Virus record (IMG/VR): IMGVR_UViG_3300002145_000050
Coordinates: 1 to 22,653 of that record
Direction: 5' to 3' (one strand)
DNA length: 22,653 bases
DNA from: a virus
Shown in pieces: positions 8,134 through 17,042 of the stretch. The translations under genes were made by a program, and so were the position numbers. Under the pieces are notes generated by a model. The model did not search any database, had not been told where the DNA came from, and worked only from the letters and a program-made list of their open reading frames with translations. Within the stretch, counting starts at the first letter, position 1; each line of letters starts with the position of its first letter.

Positions 8134-10020
8134 TTAATGAATTTCCCACCAATTGTTTCCAATCTTAGATTGCCCAAGGTGAGGACAAGCAATCTTAAAA
8201 TACTCACCAGCCCATGTAATAGCATTCTTTGCTAACTCAGCTACATGTTCTGCAATCTCTTCTCTACATTCTGTAGTCCATTCATCATGATACCAACAGA
8301 CAATACCATAGTCTTCTCCCCACTTATATCCAGCCTTATTCATCCATTGATAGAACTTTAAATAAGCAGCACTCATCATAATGGCTTCATCAGATTGTAG
8401 AGCGTATACAAGTACCATATGTTCTGATGGTACATAGATAGGTCTACCATCTAGACCAATGATATATCCATCAGCATATTCCATACGATTGAATTTAGGA
8501 TTGTAAACTTTCTTTGCAGTGGCTCTCCACTCATCTGTCAACTTATCTACAAGATTTTTTAAAGCAGGTAATCCTTCAAAGAATTTCTCTTTCAATCTCT
8601 TACCATCATCAGCATTACCTTTTACAATCTTACCAGTTTTCTTATCACCAGCTCCAAAGATAATACCATAAAAGAAAGTCTTGGCATCGTCTCTAGATGA
8701 TAGACCAGCAGCTCTCATGTTTACGGAGTGTTGATCAGAACCATCTTCTTTCTTACCATTCAATACAGAATCTGTATAATTATCGTCTCCCATTCTAGCA
8801 GCTAACATTCTAATCTGGCAAGCATCACTATCAGTACCAACTAGTTTCCATCCTGGTTTAGTGATGAAACATTTTCTCATCCACTTACCGAAGAAGGATT
8901 TTCCACCAGGAACATTTACAATATTCTGATGTCTGGCTCTGGCAGTAGTAGTTAATCCTACAACGATAGAAGGAATTCTCCCATCATCTCTAATAACTTG
9001 AGACCACCCAACAAGAGTAGCCCTCCTATGCTTGCACTGAACACGCTTAGCAACAAGCTTGCCAAGCTTGTTATCAATTCCCTCAAAGGGATCATCATGG
9101 GAGAGTTTCGGACTTGTCCTCTCTCCTTCACTATTATAATTCCAGTCTACAGGAGACCAGCCATAAGATAGAAGGAACTCTTTAGTTTCTTTATTGCTTT
9201 CAAGATTTACTGGACGAAAGCTAATGCGACTAAAAGGACCGCCAATAATACCAGACCTGCTGTCAATGGATACTTCTTCACACCATCGTAAAGCAGACTC
9301 ACTGTAGCTGCCGTCTTTCTTAAAAGGCTTACGAACATAATTGTATTCTCCATTCTTTTTTGTTTCTTCTATTTCTAAAATGATAGGAAGATAAGGAATG
9401 ACAACCCTATCAATCATACTAATCCATCTAGTAAGCATGTAGATACTAAAATCCATATGCTCTTTATCTACAAGCCATCCGTATTCCTCACTCATATTGA
9501 GGACATCAAATAGCTTATATGTCATTTGTAAAGCGTCTTTCCAATTCTTCCCATTGGCTTCTTTAATTAATTCTTTTAGAATTAAATGTTGAATCTCTAC
9601 ATCTTCATCACATCTATGAAGCATCTCTTCAGAGAATTGAGACCAATCATTATGTTCAGGTTTTCCTCTACCAACACGATAGCCCCAAGCTTCTACTGAA
9701 TGAGGAGCAATCTTATTAGGACAATGTGGTGGTGATCTTCGATTAGGGTCCTGAAGTCTAGACATAATAAGAGTATCTACTTTCCTACCCCTATACACAT
9801 ATCCATGAAGTTTCTTAAGTAATCTCCAATCATATCCAATACCATTATGCATAATTAATACATCAATGGTATCCATAAAGGTAAGCATTTCTTCTATCTG
9901 ATGTGGCCTAAACTTATATTTCTCATTAGTATCTACATTTTTAAATACTCCACACCAAACCCTAGTTGCTGTATCTAATAGACCATCTGCTTCTATGTCA
10001 CCGATAAAGACTTTCTCCAT
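8134..10020 (-). CDS. DNA polymerase, family A, with 3'-5' exonuclease
   Basis: A 628-residue replicative polymerase of T7 type. The proofreading domain is N-terminal: D8-I-E10 (Exo I), the MHNGIGYDW region (Exo II) and CDEDVEIQ (Exo III, near 137-144). In the polymerase domain, motif A is VGTDSDACQIRMLA (catalytic D397), motif B is RDDAKTFFYGIIFGAG (R443, K447, Y451) and motif C is WYHDEW (D579). TTTARARHQNIVNVP (357-371) is the conserved primer-template segment. AAGGATAAGT precedes the ATG. The gene overlaps the sigma-factor gene by 23 bases, and SSB follows. Confidence 0.96.
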   Translation of the reverse strand: MEKVFIGDIEADGLLDTATRVWCGVFKNVDTNEKYKFRPHQIEEMLTFMDTIDVLIMHNGIGYDWRLLKKLHGYVYRGRKVDTLIMSRLQDPNRRSPPHCPNKIAPHSVEAWGYRVGRGKPEHNDWSQFSEEMLHRCDEDVEIQHLILKELIKEANGKNWKDALQMTYKLFDVLNMSEEYGWLVDKEHMDFSIYMLTRWISMIDRVVIPYLPIILEIEETKKNGEYNYVRKPFKKDGSYSESALRWCEEVSIDSRSGIIGGPFSRISFRPVNLESNKETKEFLLSYGWSPVDWNYNSEGERTSPKLSHDDPFEGIDNKLGKLVAKRVQCKHRRATLVGWSQVIRDDGRIPSIVVGLTTTARARHQNIVNVPGGKSFFGKWMRKCFITKPGWKLVGTDSDACQIRMLAARMGDDNYTDSVLNGKKEDGSDQHSVNMRAAGLSSRDDAKTFFYGIIFGAGDKKTGKIVKGNADDGKRLKEKFFEGLPALKNLVDKLTDEWRATAKKVYNPKFNRMEYADGYIIGLDGRPIYVPSEHMVLVYALQSDEAIMMSAAYLKFYQWMNKAGYKWGEDYGIVCWYHDEWTTECREEIAEHVAELAKNAITWAGEYFKIACPHLGQSKIGNNWWEIH

Positions 10021-10513
10021 ACTTATCCTTTAACTCTTCCTTAAACCTATATACCATAGTCTTAACAGTACCAACATTGATATCAACAATCTCACTTACA
10101 TCCTTAGGAGAGAATTCTTCTAGAAGAACCAAAGAGATAACATACCTCTTGTCCTTTGGTAGTAAATTGATATCTGTTTTAATTTCATTTAGTAGTGATG
10201 TGAAATATGCTGAAGGATAGAATACATGGAGGCTATCAATACGATCATCTGATAATGTCATACCCTTATTTCTTTTTGTATTCATAAAAGTATTGCAACA
10301 ATTACCAAGGATACGAATGAACCATTGTTCAAAAGAATCATATTCGGGCTTATAACTTTTCCAGTATAAGCAAGCCTTTAAGAAGGCTTCTTGAACAACA
10401 TCTTCAGCATTATGAATAGAATTTCCAGCTCTCTTATATGTAGACTTAATTAGATTAGTACGATTATTACGATAATAATATTCAATGACTTTAAATACTT
10501 CATGACGTTCCAT
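9998..10513 (-). CDS. ECF-type RNA polymerase sigma factor
   Basis: A 171-residue protein with sigma-70 family regions 2 and 4 only. Region 2 covers about 8-82, including NAEDVVQEAFLKACLYW (core-binding helix) and FEQWFIRILGNCCNTFMNTKR (-10 recognition helix). Region 4 covers about 117-165: LLPKDKRYVISLVLLEEFSPKDVSEI, then the helix-turn-helix VDINVGTVKTMVYRFKEEL. It would direct host RNA polymerase to phage promoters. phiEco32 (gp36) is the established precedent for a podovirus ECF-family sigma. AAGGATTAAT precedes the ATG, one base after the primase-helicase stop, and it overlaps the polymerase start by 23 bases. Target promoters are unknown. No anti-sigma is identifiable in the window. Confidence 0.87.
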   Translation of the reverse strand: MERHEVFKVIEYYYRNNRTNLIKSTYKRAGNSIHNAEDVVQEAFLKACLYWKSYKPEYDSFEQWFIRILGNCCNTFMNTKRNKGMTLSDDRIDSLHVFYPSAYFTSLLNEIKTDINLLPKDKRYVISLVLLEEFSPKDVSEIVDINVGTVKTMVYRFKEELKDKYGESLYR

Positions 10514-10514
10514 A

Positions 10515-12161
10515 TTAATCCTTCAATTCATTGAACAAACTTGTGTTATCATCCCAGTAAAGACGGAAGTATCCGCTATTACCAAACTCTCTATCTTCAA
10601 GAATAACAATCTTACGAATGTTCTTTTCTTCTTTAGTTAAGTCAGGGTCTTTATTACCCTCAATACCAATCATATAATTACAGCTTCTCATCATGGCTCT
10701 ACTACCAGAGAACTGATGACTCTGTACCTTACCCCCTCTTTCATGTGGTGGTCCAGCATCTGGTGCCTTAAGATGACAGAAGATAAAGATACAAATATCT
10801 AAATCCTTAGCCATAGCTGAGAGGTCTTGAGCAATAGACTGAAGAATAGTGTTGGTATCTCCTGATGAAATACCATTAGTTAGATTGGTAATAGGGTCGA
10901 TGAACACAGCTTTACAACCCATACCTACAGCAGCAAGGATATCCTTACGAAGAGTTTCCCATCCTAGATGTTGATAGAGATTAACTAAGCACAACTTATC
11001 AGCTAAGATATCTTTACACTTATCGAATGCTTCATAATCAAATTCAACTTCAGGATCATGGAAGATTCTACCAGCCACCTTACTAGCTACCATTTTATAA
11101 CTTTTATTATTAGCTTCTTCTGGTTTAGCAAGAAAGACTTTTAGATTATGTTCAATAATAAGATGAGCAGCAATGCTATTAACAATCTCACTCTTACCCA
11201 TCTTAACACCAGCACCTAGATAATAGGTCTCTCCAAACCTAATACCTCTAGTCATCTTAGTCATGGCCTCCCAGGGCCAGGATAAGCCCCACTGAGCAGG
11301 CTCTCTAGCCTTCTCGTGTAGGTCCCTACCCCATACTAGATTAGTATTCTTAGGAGCCTCAGAACGGAACAAGACAGCATCAGAAAGTCCTCTCTTACGT
11401 CCATCAATCAGACATTGATTGGCATCCTTAGATGGAAGAGTAGCTGATGTAGCTTTGGGAATAATTTGCATCACTCTCTTAACTGCATCTTGTCCTACCT
11501 TATCATTATCAAAGACAAGAACAATCTCAGTAAAGATAGATTGGATATCATTAACCTTAGACGAGATACACTTATCTGCACTGCTAGCACCAGAGGTTAC
11601 ACTTACTACTGAGGGAAGAAACTTTTCCCATTGGGTACCCTTTGATCTATCTGTCAGGGCTATGAACAATGCTAATGTATCAAACTCTCCTTCAGTAATA
11701 AATAACTTCTTACCACCAGAATCTAATGCCCTATCCCATCCAAACATATCAGCTTCTTTTAGATTACCAATAGCCCACATGGTTTTCTTTTCTAGAAGTC
11801 TAGCCTTGTAAGCTACAAGCTTACCATCCTTATGGTATGGGAAGTAAACAGCTACAGGTGTGACACCATCGGCTTCGGATAGGGCTACCTTAACACCGTA
11901 ATAGGATAAGGCGTCTTTAGTTAACTTCCTAGATGGGATACCAACAGAGGGATAAGAATTGATTTCTTCTATCTCTTCTTGAATTTCTTCAGGAGATTTA
12001 GTAATCTTAACTGGCTTATAATCTTTAGGCTTGTCTTGGTAGGGATCATCAATATAGGTAGAGCAAGCAAAACAGAAACCAGTGTACTTACCCCCTTCTT
12101 CAAATACTTGAAGAGCATCTCTAGTCCCACAGATATGTGGGAGTTTTTCAACACATGACAT
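10515..12161 (-). CDS. Primase-helicase (T7 gp4-like)
   Basis: A 548-residue bifunctional protein. The N-terminal zinc module has LPHICG (H9, C11) and FCFAC (C30, C33). The TOPRIM primase core shows TEGEFDTLAL (E157, D161) and VFDNDKVG (D218, D220). The DnaB/gp4 helicase domain has Walker A GAGVKMGKS (316-324), Walker B AVFIDPITNL (D422) and the SHQFSGSRAMMRSCNYMIGI segment (481-500) expected for the RecA-like core. It synthesises primers and unwinds DNA at the fork with the polymerase. The ATG follows a strong GGAGG that lies within the end of the preceding 53-aa ORF. Confidence 0.95.
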   Translation of the reverse strand: MSCVEKLPHICGTRDALQVFEEGGKYTGFCFACSTYIDDPYQDKPKDYKPVKITKSPEEIQEEIEEINSYPSVGIPSRKLTKDALSYYGVKVALSEADGVTPVAVYFPYHKDGKLVAYKARLLEKKTMWAIGNLKEADMFGWDRALDSGGKKLFITEGEFDTLALFIALTDRSKGTQWEKFLPSVVSVTSGASSADKCISSKVNDIQSIFTEIVLVFDNDKVGQDAVKRVMQIIPKATSATLPSKDANQCLIDGRKRGLSDAVLFRSEAPKNTNLVWGRDLHEKAREPAQWGLSWPWEAMTKMTRGIRFGETYYLGAGVKMGKSEIVNSIAAHLIIEHNLKVFLAKPEEANNKSYKMVASKVAGRIFHDPEVEFDYEAFDKCKDILADKLCLVNLYQHLGWETLRKDILAAVGMGCKAVFIDPITNLTNGISSGDTNTILQSIAQDLSAMAKDLDICIFIFCHLKAPDAGPPHERGGKVQSHQFSGSRAMMRSCNYMIGIEGNKDPDLTKEEKNIRKIVILEDREFGNSGYFRLYWDDNTSLFNELKD

Positions 12162-12167
12162 TAATAT

Positions 12168-12329
12168 CTATTCCTCCGTCCTGCCAGCGAGATAAGTATC
12201 TTCTTCTTTCTTCTTTCCTTTAATTAAATCATAACACTTTCTACATTCATATAACTGGTGAAATAGCCATACGAAAAAGAATAAAGATACAATCAGAAAT
12301 AAATAAGATAGTAATAGATATATACTCAT
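12168..12329 (-). CDS. Small single-pass membrane protein, 53 aa
   Basis: A short open frame starting MSIYLLLSYLFLIVSLFFFV. Residues 4-24 form one hydrophobic membrane segment. A charged tail follows with C29-RK-C32 and a Lys/Glu cluster (KGKKKEED). AAAAGG lies about 7 bases before the ATG, and the stop is 6 bases before the primase-helicase ATG, so the ORF end carries that gene's GGAGG. It fills what would otherwise be the only sizeable gap between the ATP-grasp and helicase genes. No family is recognised. The short positively charged tail after one membrane span might suggest inhibition or lysis, but there is no lysis context here. Confidence 0.6.
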   Translation of the reverse strand: MSIYLLLSYLFLIVSLFFFVWLFHQLYECRKCYDLIKGKKKEEDTYLAGRTEE

Positions 12330-12344
12330 CGTCTAGCCTTTTCG

Positions 12345-13088
12345 TCACATGAATTTCTTAAAAAATTCTGTATACTTCTCTAGTGTAGTCCCCTCTAGAC
12401 CAGGAGCTGTATTGATTTCAAGTACATATGCCATTTCTTCCTTACTATTCCAGATTACATCAACAGCACCAAAATCAAGACCAATAGAATTAATGGAATC
12501 AATAGCACACTGTACCACCTTATCATCTGGGTCCACATCATTACGCTTATAAATAAATCCATTAGCATGATTACGAATTCTCCAATTGACTTCCCCAATC
12601 TCAATCTTTCTTGCCTTCTTTTGTATATCAAATACACCATCCTTACTACAATGGATTCTATATTCATCCTTCTTTTTAATGTACTTGGTATACAATGGGG
12701 CTTCAATCATATCAGCTTCATCATCAATCAATACAATACCTTTACCACTATGCCCATTCAAAATAGTACGGGCAACAGCAGTATCTCCATTACGAATCCA
12801 AGAGATGGCTTCTTCCTTATCTGTTGTAAATGGTGGAATAGATACACCAATCTTTAACATATTACTAAAACATGTTAACTTATTAGATGCTTCCTTAACA
12901 AGATTAGGAGGATTAATAACAAGACACTTCATTACCTCTACTGGTAGAGAAGAAGAACCCCAATTAATTACAGTCTTATTAGCATTCCCTCTAAACTTAC
13001 TACCCTCCACCTTAATCCTCTTAGCATCAAGAGAATGAGAAAGACCCTTAGCACTCTCACTATTAAAATTATAAGAATAAATAAACAT
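12345..13088 (-). CDS. ATP-grasp ligase (RimK-like)
   Basis: A 247-residue protein with the ATP-grasp fold: R107 and the glycine-rich loop GHSGKGI (112-118), the lysine/acidic strand YTKYIKKKDEYRIH (133-146), then GLDFGAVDVIW (203-213) and LEINTAPGL (223-231) bearing the Mg-binding D, E224 and N226. These enzymes activate a carboxylate as acylphosphate and join it to an amine, typically adding amino acids. The start overlaps the amidoligase stop as TAATG, so the two are translationally coupled. The substrate is unknown. The neighbouring GS-fold ligases and amidotransferases point to a multi-step amide or peptide synthesis. Confidence 0.88.
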   Translation of the reverse strand: MFIYSYNFNSESAKGLSHSLDAKRIKVEGSKFRGNANKTVINWGSSSLPVEVMKCLVINPPNLVKEASNKLTCFSNMLKIGVSIPPFTTDKEEAISWIRNGDTAVARTILNGHSGKGIVLIDDEADMIEAPLYTKYIKKKDEYRIHCSKDGVFDIQKKARKIEIGEVNWRIRNHANGFIYKRNDVDPDDKVVQCAIDSINSIGLDFGAVDVIWNSKEEMAYVLEINTAPGLEGTTLEKYTEFFKKFM

Positions 13089-14320
13089 TATTCTTCCCCT
13101 TCTTCCTCTATAATCTGAAATAATGGATTTCTATTTTGATAATGGATTTCTGGCACTACTTTATTTAATGGTGGCATAACCTTTACAGGTTCTTTTTCTA
13201 CCCTATCCATTCTCTTAATTAGATGTGGGTAATATTTATTTCGGAAGGAATAGAACTCTTCAGTAGGCATAATATTTTCTTCATTATTATGAGGATCATA
13301 AACATGAAGTTTCTTCTTGTTAGAATTATAATGAGAAATGATAAGAGTTTCAGGATGATTTAACAAAGTATTAAATTCAATTAGATAGAACACTCCATCA
13401 GATAATTGGATAGGAACAAACCCACCTTCATACTTCTCTTCTATTTTTTTTTTTACAATCAAATCCCTATATCTATTTAGATACCCCTCATATAGTTCAT
13501 CATTACAAATCATTGGATGAAAAGCGATAGGTTGAATCCTTCTCATTGATTCGTTGATTAGTCCACTCATATTAGGACATTGGAGATACTCAGAATATTC
13601 TCCCATAACATTATGAAAGAATCTTTCTGAACCAAGAGCAGACATGTTCATAAGGATATCTCTAGGAATTCTATATTCCATAGACTTATCCTTAATATGA
13701 AGAAGCATATTAACCCAAAGATTAATTAGTTCAACATCTAATATCCCCCTCATACTACGGAACTCTATAGAACCATACTTCTGGATAGCTGCCATGTTAA
13801 TAGCAGAGTATCTTAAATCCTTATCAATTTTTAAGATAATACCATTGTCTAATCCAGACTCTATTGTTTCAAGAAGGTATTGAGCATCTTTACTTCTCAA
13901 GCAAAATAGATTTCCTTCTCTCTCCTTACCACAGAACTTAACAAAAAGGTCTTCAAACATCTGATAGAGACAAAAGAAAGTAAACATTTGTCTTGGTGTT
14001 AATTTTTGACAATTGATATGGACATGGACACTTGTTCTGGGGGATAGATTATCTACATTAGAATTATTATATTCTAAAGCTTCTCTCAATTCTTCTAGAA
14101 CTTCTTTAATCTTTACCCTACTGACAGGCTTCTTAAGGACATATTCAGCATTGTCTTCTCCTCTAAGAGAGCCATCTGCTTCTACTCTCCAACTTCTTAG
14201 TCTACCTTTATAAAGATTATTTCCTTCTACTTCAATCTCAATACCCACTTCACCAGAAGTTTCCTTTAATGCCTTGAAATCTGCATTAAACATATCAAAA
14301 ATAGTTACAGTCTCAGACAT
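13088..14320 (-). CDS. Amidoligase (GS-fold COOH-NH2 ligase, Amidoligase_2-like)
   Basis: A 410-residue protein. The first 200 residues carry the amidoligase pattern of the glutamine-synthetase fold: GIEIEVE (26-32), RVEADGSLRGE then EYVL, SVHVHIN (H99, H101) and YGSIEFRSMRG (E186, R188). These correspond to the acidic metal/ATP ligands, the H-x-H pair and the E-x-R phosphate-binding pair. Residues about 300-410 add a strand-rich C-terminal domain (VPIQLSDGVFYLIEFNTLL, HYNSNKKKLHVYDPHNN) that I do not recognise. AGGAGG precedes the ATG. It overlaps the unknown 197-aa gene by 8 bases and the ATP-grasp gene by a TAATG. Predicted to form an isopeptide or amide bond, substrate unknown. Confidence 0.85.
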   Translation of the reverse strand: MSETVTIFDMFNADFKALKETSGEVGIEIEVEGNNLYKGRLRSWRVEADGSLRGEDNAEYVLKKPVSRVKIKEVLEELREALEYNNSNVDNLSPRTSVHVHINCQKLTPRQMFTFFCLYQMFEDLFVKFCGKEREGNLFCLRSKDAQYLLETIESGLDNGIILKIDKDLRYSAINMAAIQKYGSIEFRSMRGILDVELINLWVNMLLHIKDKSMEYRIPRDILMNMSALGSERFFHNVMGEYSEYLQCPNMSGLINESMRRIQPIAFHPMICNDELYEGYLNRYRDLIVKKKIEEKYEGGFVPIQLSDGVFYLIEFNTLLNHPETLIISHYNSNKKKLHVYDPHNNEENIMPTEEFYSFRNKYYPHLIKRMDRVEKEPVKVMPPLNKVVPEIHYQNRNPLFQIIEEEGEE

Positions 14321-14906
14321 TTAATTCCTCCTGAAGCATCTCTTTCAAATAAAAATAATCTTCATCAATATTAAATTTATTTTTTGAATTTAGTTTACCA
14401 ATTACTTTTCTACATTTAAATACTAAACTAAATTCTCTCTTATCAGTTCTTATAATAGAAAAATTTCTAGAGAAGGCGATATGACCTGGTCTAATTTTCA
14501 AATCTTCTAAGATAGATTCAACATCAGGATACTCTCCTCTGATAGTAGGAGCTAGTCCTTTTAAAGTAATAGTAGATTTCCTAAAGGAAAAACCTAATTG
14601 TTTTGTATAGAAATTACCAGTGTTTAATCCAACCTTCCACATTCTTGCTGGTGATCTACAAGAAAACAAACAATCATTTTGATGATTGATATTCCCCAAA
14701 GGTACTGGTTCTAGATTGAAATCCTCATTCAATCTCTTCCTAATTACCTCAGGATTAGGAGTATCTACATTAGGAAGATAGATAAATTCTAAGATATAGA
14801 AGCCATCTCTAGCACTATCAACTGATTGAATATAAATAGGTTCTTTCTTGTATCTGATAACACAATCTCTTAATCTAGATTGTGCATGATTTAAATCATA
14901 GAACAT
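14313..14906 (-). CDS. Conserved-looking unknown protein inside the amidoligase cluster
   Basis: The ATG at 14906 forms TGATG with the stop of the COOH-NH2 ligase (a TTG one codon upstream is less likely), giving 197 residues. The sequence opens MFYDLNHAQSRLRDCVIRYK and continues with strand-rich segments: GFYILEFIYLPN, CLFSCRSPARMWKVGLNTGNFY, LGFSFRKSTITLKGL. No known catalytic motif, signal peptide or membrane segment is visible. It is embedded between two amide-forming ligases and overlaps both, so it probably works with them as an accessory subunit, carrier or substrate. This is inference from position only. Confidence 0.7.
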   Translation of the reverse strand: MFYDLNHAQSRLRDCVIRYKKEPIYIQSVDSARDGFYILEFIYLPNVDTPNPEVIRKRLNEDFNLEPVPLGNINHQNDCLFSCRSPARMWKVGLNTGNFYTKQLGFSFRKSTITLKGLAPTIRGEYPDVESILEDLKIRPGHIAFSRNFSIIRTDKREFSLVFKCRKVIGKLNSKNKFNIDEDYFYLKEMLQEELNV

Positions 14907-15700
14907 CAATGAGCACCCACCATATTAATTCCAAGGATATCTACAATCTCCTTAGCTCTTTCCCTATTAGAAGAATTAATTACATCTTCTACATCAGGAA
15001 AGTCTCGACTGACAAGTCTACCACTAAACAGATTCTTAGCAGACTTAACAGCATAGTCATAGACAAACTTCATAAGCCCTTCTGATTGGAGCCATTTATT
15101 TGAAAGCACACGATACTCCATACCATACGGCTTAGGACGGAATGCTCCTGCCTTACCATACAACTCCCGTCGCTTATCGCAATCATCAAACAACAGGGAA
15201 GGAACACCAAGAAACACATCCATCTGACGTGCCAAAAAAGCGCATTCAATTAAATGATCTTCATCCCTAACATCTGCATTATTGGTCCATCCAACATGGA
15301 CGTGTCCGGCCGCAGTACGGAGAGGAGTATCTCCGCAAGGAGGAGGGTTATAAGAGATAGTATAAGCATTGAAGTCAGAATCACAACCAAGCATAGTAGC
15401 TTCTCTGGGTTGGACATTCATAATCTCCTCAGGAAATTCAACAGCAGCCTCGATAAGAAGATCATGATTGGGAATCATCTTTTTCATTTCTTCAATGACA
15501 GTGTTGATATTAAAAATGAATTCATTACGAGTCTTAGCTGGATTAATATTAAACTCCAATGCCATTCCATCAACCTGAACAGCACCCTTATTAACAGGAT
15601 GAGGCTCTTGCTTTGTACCAGGAATCAGATTGTATCCAGAAACAAGAGCACCACCAGAGGTAACAAAAACTTCAGGGTCAGCACCAATAAGAATCTGCAT
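14906..15700 (-). CDS. COOH-NH2 ligase type 2 (phiEco32-like family)
   Basis: A 264-residue second GS-fold amidoligase, distinct from the one downstream. IGADPEVFV opens the fold. VQVDGMALEFNINPA (41-55) supplies acidic ligands, AGHVHVGW (H133, H135) the H-x-H pair, and YGKAGAFRPKPYGMEYRVLSN (181-201) the E195-x-R197 pair. This matches the family named after a phiEco32 protein. GGAGAATTAA precedes the ATG, one base after the class II amidotransferase stop. It should catalyse ATP-dependent amide formation between a carboxylate and an amine. The direct upstream amidotransferase could provide ammonia, so one product may be a primary amide. Confidence 0.88.
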   Translation of the reverse strand: MQILIGADPEVFVTSGGALVSGYNLIPGTKQEPHPVNKGAVQVDGMALEFNINPAKTRNEFIFNINTVIEEMKKMIPNHDLLIEAAVEFPEEIMNVQPREATMLGCDSDFNAYTISYNPPPCGDTPLRTAAGHVHVGWTNNADVRDEDHLIECAFLARQMDVFLGVPSLLFDDCDKRRELYGKAGAFRPKPYGMEYRVLSNKWLQSEGLMKFVYDYAVKSAKNLFSGRLVSRDFPDVEDVINSSNRERAKEIVDILGINMVGAH

Positions 15701-15701
15701 T

Positions 15702-17030
15702 TTAATTCTCCAAGAGTTGAATAGCTTCGTTAACTGTCATTGTATCCCTTCCACTATCAAAAGTGGACACGCAATCACCACATATCATAGAGTTTCTTTT
15801 ACCAAATACAGCACCTAAATCTTTAAAGCTTGCCTTAGAAGAGCACCATCCACATTCTTTAATCCTATTATAAAATTCATCTTCCTTTAAAGCCACCCCA
15901 TCAACAATACGAGTAGCATATTGTGGAACAACAATATCAATATCTTTATCAGTCATAAAAAGATATTGTCTTCCATCTGCAAGTAATGTAATGGAATACT
16001 TACCATTAAATCGAACGATATTAAAAGTTTCAAAATGCTTCAATAACAAGTAAGGATCATCAGAAGCAGTAGATACTGTTAATTGAAGACCATCACCAGT
16101 ACAAGAAAACTTATGTCTAACTACCTCTTGAGTCTTAGTATTATAGACAGCAGTATGAGAGATTGGTGTAAAAGAACCCTTCAATTCTTTACCATCTAGT
16201 GGTAATTGTAGATTCTTAGAACCAGAACCAATGCTTCTTACCGTTCCTTGAGAAAAAGGGGCATTGTTATTTTGACTACCTCCATAAGTATAAGGAGGAT
16301 TATACGGCTTATAGACTACAGGAGGGGGTGGAACAAATTCCTTTACCATTCTTCCAGATTTAGAAATCTTATTAGTAACCTTATCATATTGAATAGTAAG
16401 AAGTTTATTTTCATTTAGAGAATAAATAGGACCATGTTTCAAATCCTCTCTCCGAAGCATAGCCTCAATAATCCAAGGCTCAGAAGCCCAGAACAATCCG
16501 CTATCATCCTTTAGTTGGGAATAGAATAGAGGACGTTCTTTGTTTCTAATAAAGTTCAAGCTACCCTCTTTCAAATTATAAAACACGAGAGCAGCAGCAC
16601 CTTCAAGCATCCCCCATACCTTATCAATGCCATGTTTATCTATATTAAAGATGAGGGTTTCACTATCAGTATCAAAATCTCTTTCACTATCATACTTATA
16701 TTTGTTTCGGATAGTTCCATTATGACATCCCAAAATTTCACCATGAATAAAGGGATGTGCATTAGAGGAATTAACCTTACCTACTGTGGCATATCTATTA
16801 TGTCCGATATAACATTCATAATAGAGGGAGCTAGCCCTCTTCCATTTAGGATTATCTAAAAGATCATCTGGCAAAACAGGAAGCTTAACCAAATCCCATG
16901 CTCCATTTGAGCTAGCCATTCCAACACCAGTAGAATGTGGTCCTCTAATAACATCTATTCTAAGCATGTTCTTAAAAACACTCTCCAATTTAATACCATG
17001 CTTACCGATGTATCCAACCAACCCACACAT
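15702..17030 (-). CDS. Class II glutamine amidotransferase with C-terminal zinc ribbon
   Basis: A 442-residue protein. The Ntn-hydrolase glutaminase domain starts MCGLVGYIG, with Cys2 as nucleophile after Met removal. IGHNRYATVG (R79), AHPF, CHNGTI (N104-G105 oxyanion) and DTDSE complete the glutamine site, so it should release ammonia from glutamine. It has no synthase domain of asparagine synthetase or GlmS type. Instead the C-terminal part ends with C393-GW-C396 and C417-GD-C420, a probable zinc ribbon. A middle Pro-rich linker (VPPPPVVYKPYNPPYTYGG) separates the domains. AGGAG precedes the ATG. Ammonia acceptors are probably the neighbouring ligases. Confidence 0.88.
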   Translation of the reverse strand: MCGLVGYIGKHGIKLESVFKNMLRIDVIRGPHSTGVGMASSNGAWDLVKLPVLPDDLLDNPKWKRASSLYYECYIGHNRYATVGKVNSSNAHPFIHGEILGCHNGTIRNKYKYDSERDFDTDSETLIFNIDKHGIDKVWGMLEGAAALVFYNLKEGSLNFIRNKERPLFYSQLKDDSGLFWASEPWIIEAMLRREDLKHGPIYSLNENKLLTIQYDKVTNKISKSGRMVKEFVPPPPVVYKPYNPPYTYGGSQNNNAPFSQGTVRSIGSGSKNLQLPLDGKELKGSFTPISHTAVYNTKTQEVVRHKFSCTGDGLQLTVSTASDDPYLLLKHFETFNIVRFNGKYSITLLADGRQYLFMTDKDIDIVVPQYATRIVDGVALKEDEFYNRIKECGWCSSKASFKDLGAVFGKRNSMICGDCVSTFDSGRDTMTVNEAIQLLEN

Positions 17031-17042
17031 AATAAACTCCTA

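Noticed and set aside
12349-13038. Plus-strand frames opposite the ATP-grasp gene
   Set aside because: They are shadows. The minus-strand frame has all ATP-grasp motifs and coupled start and stop overlaps.
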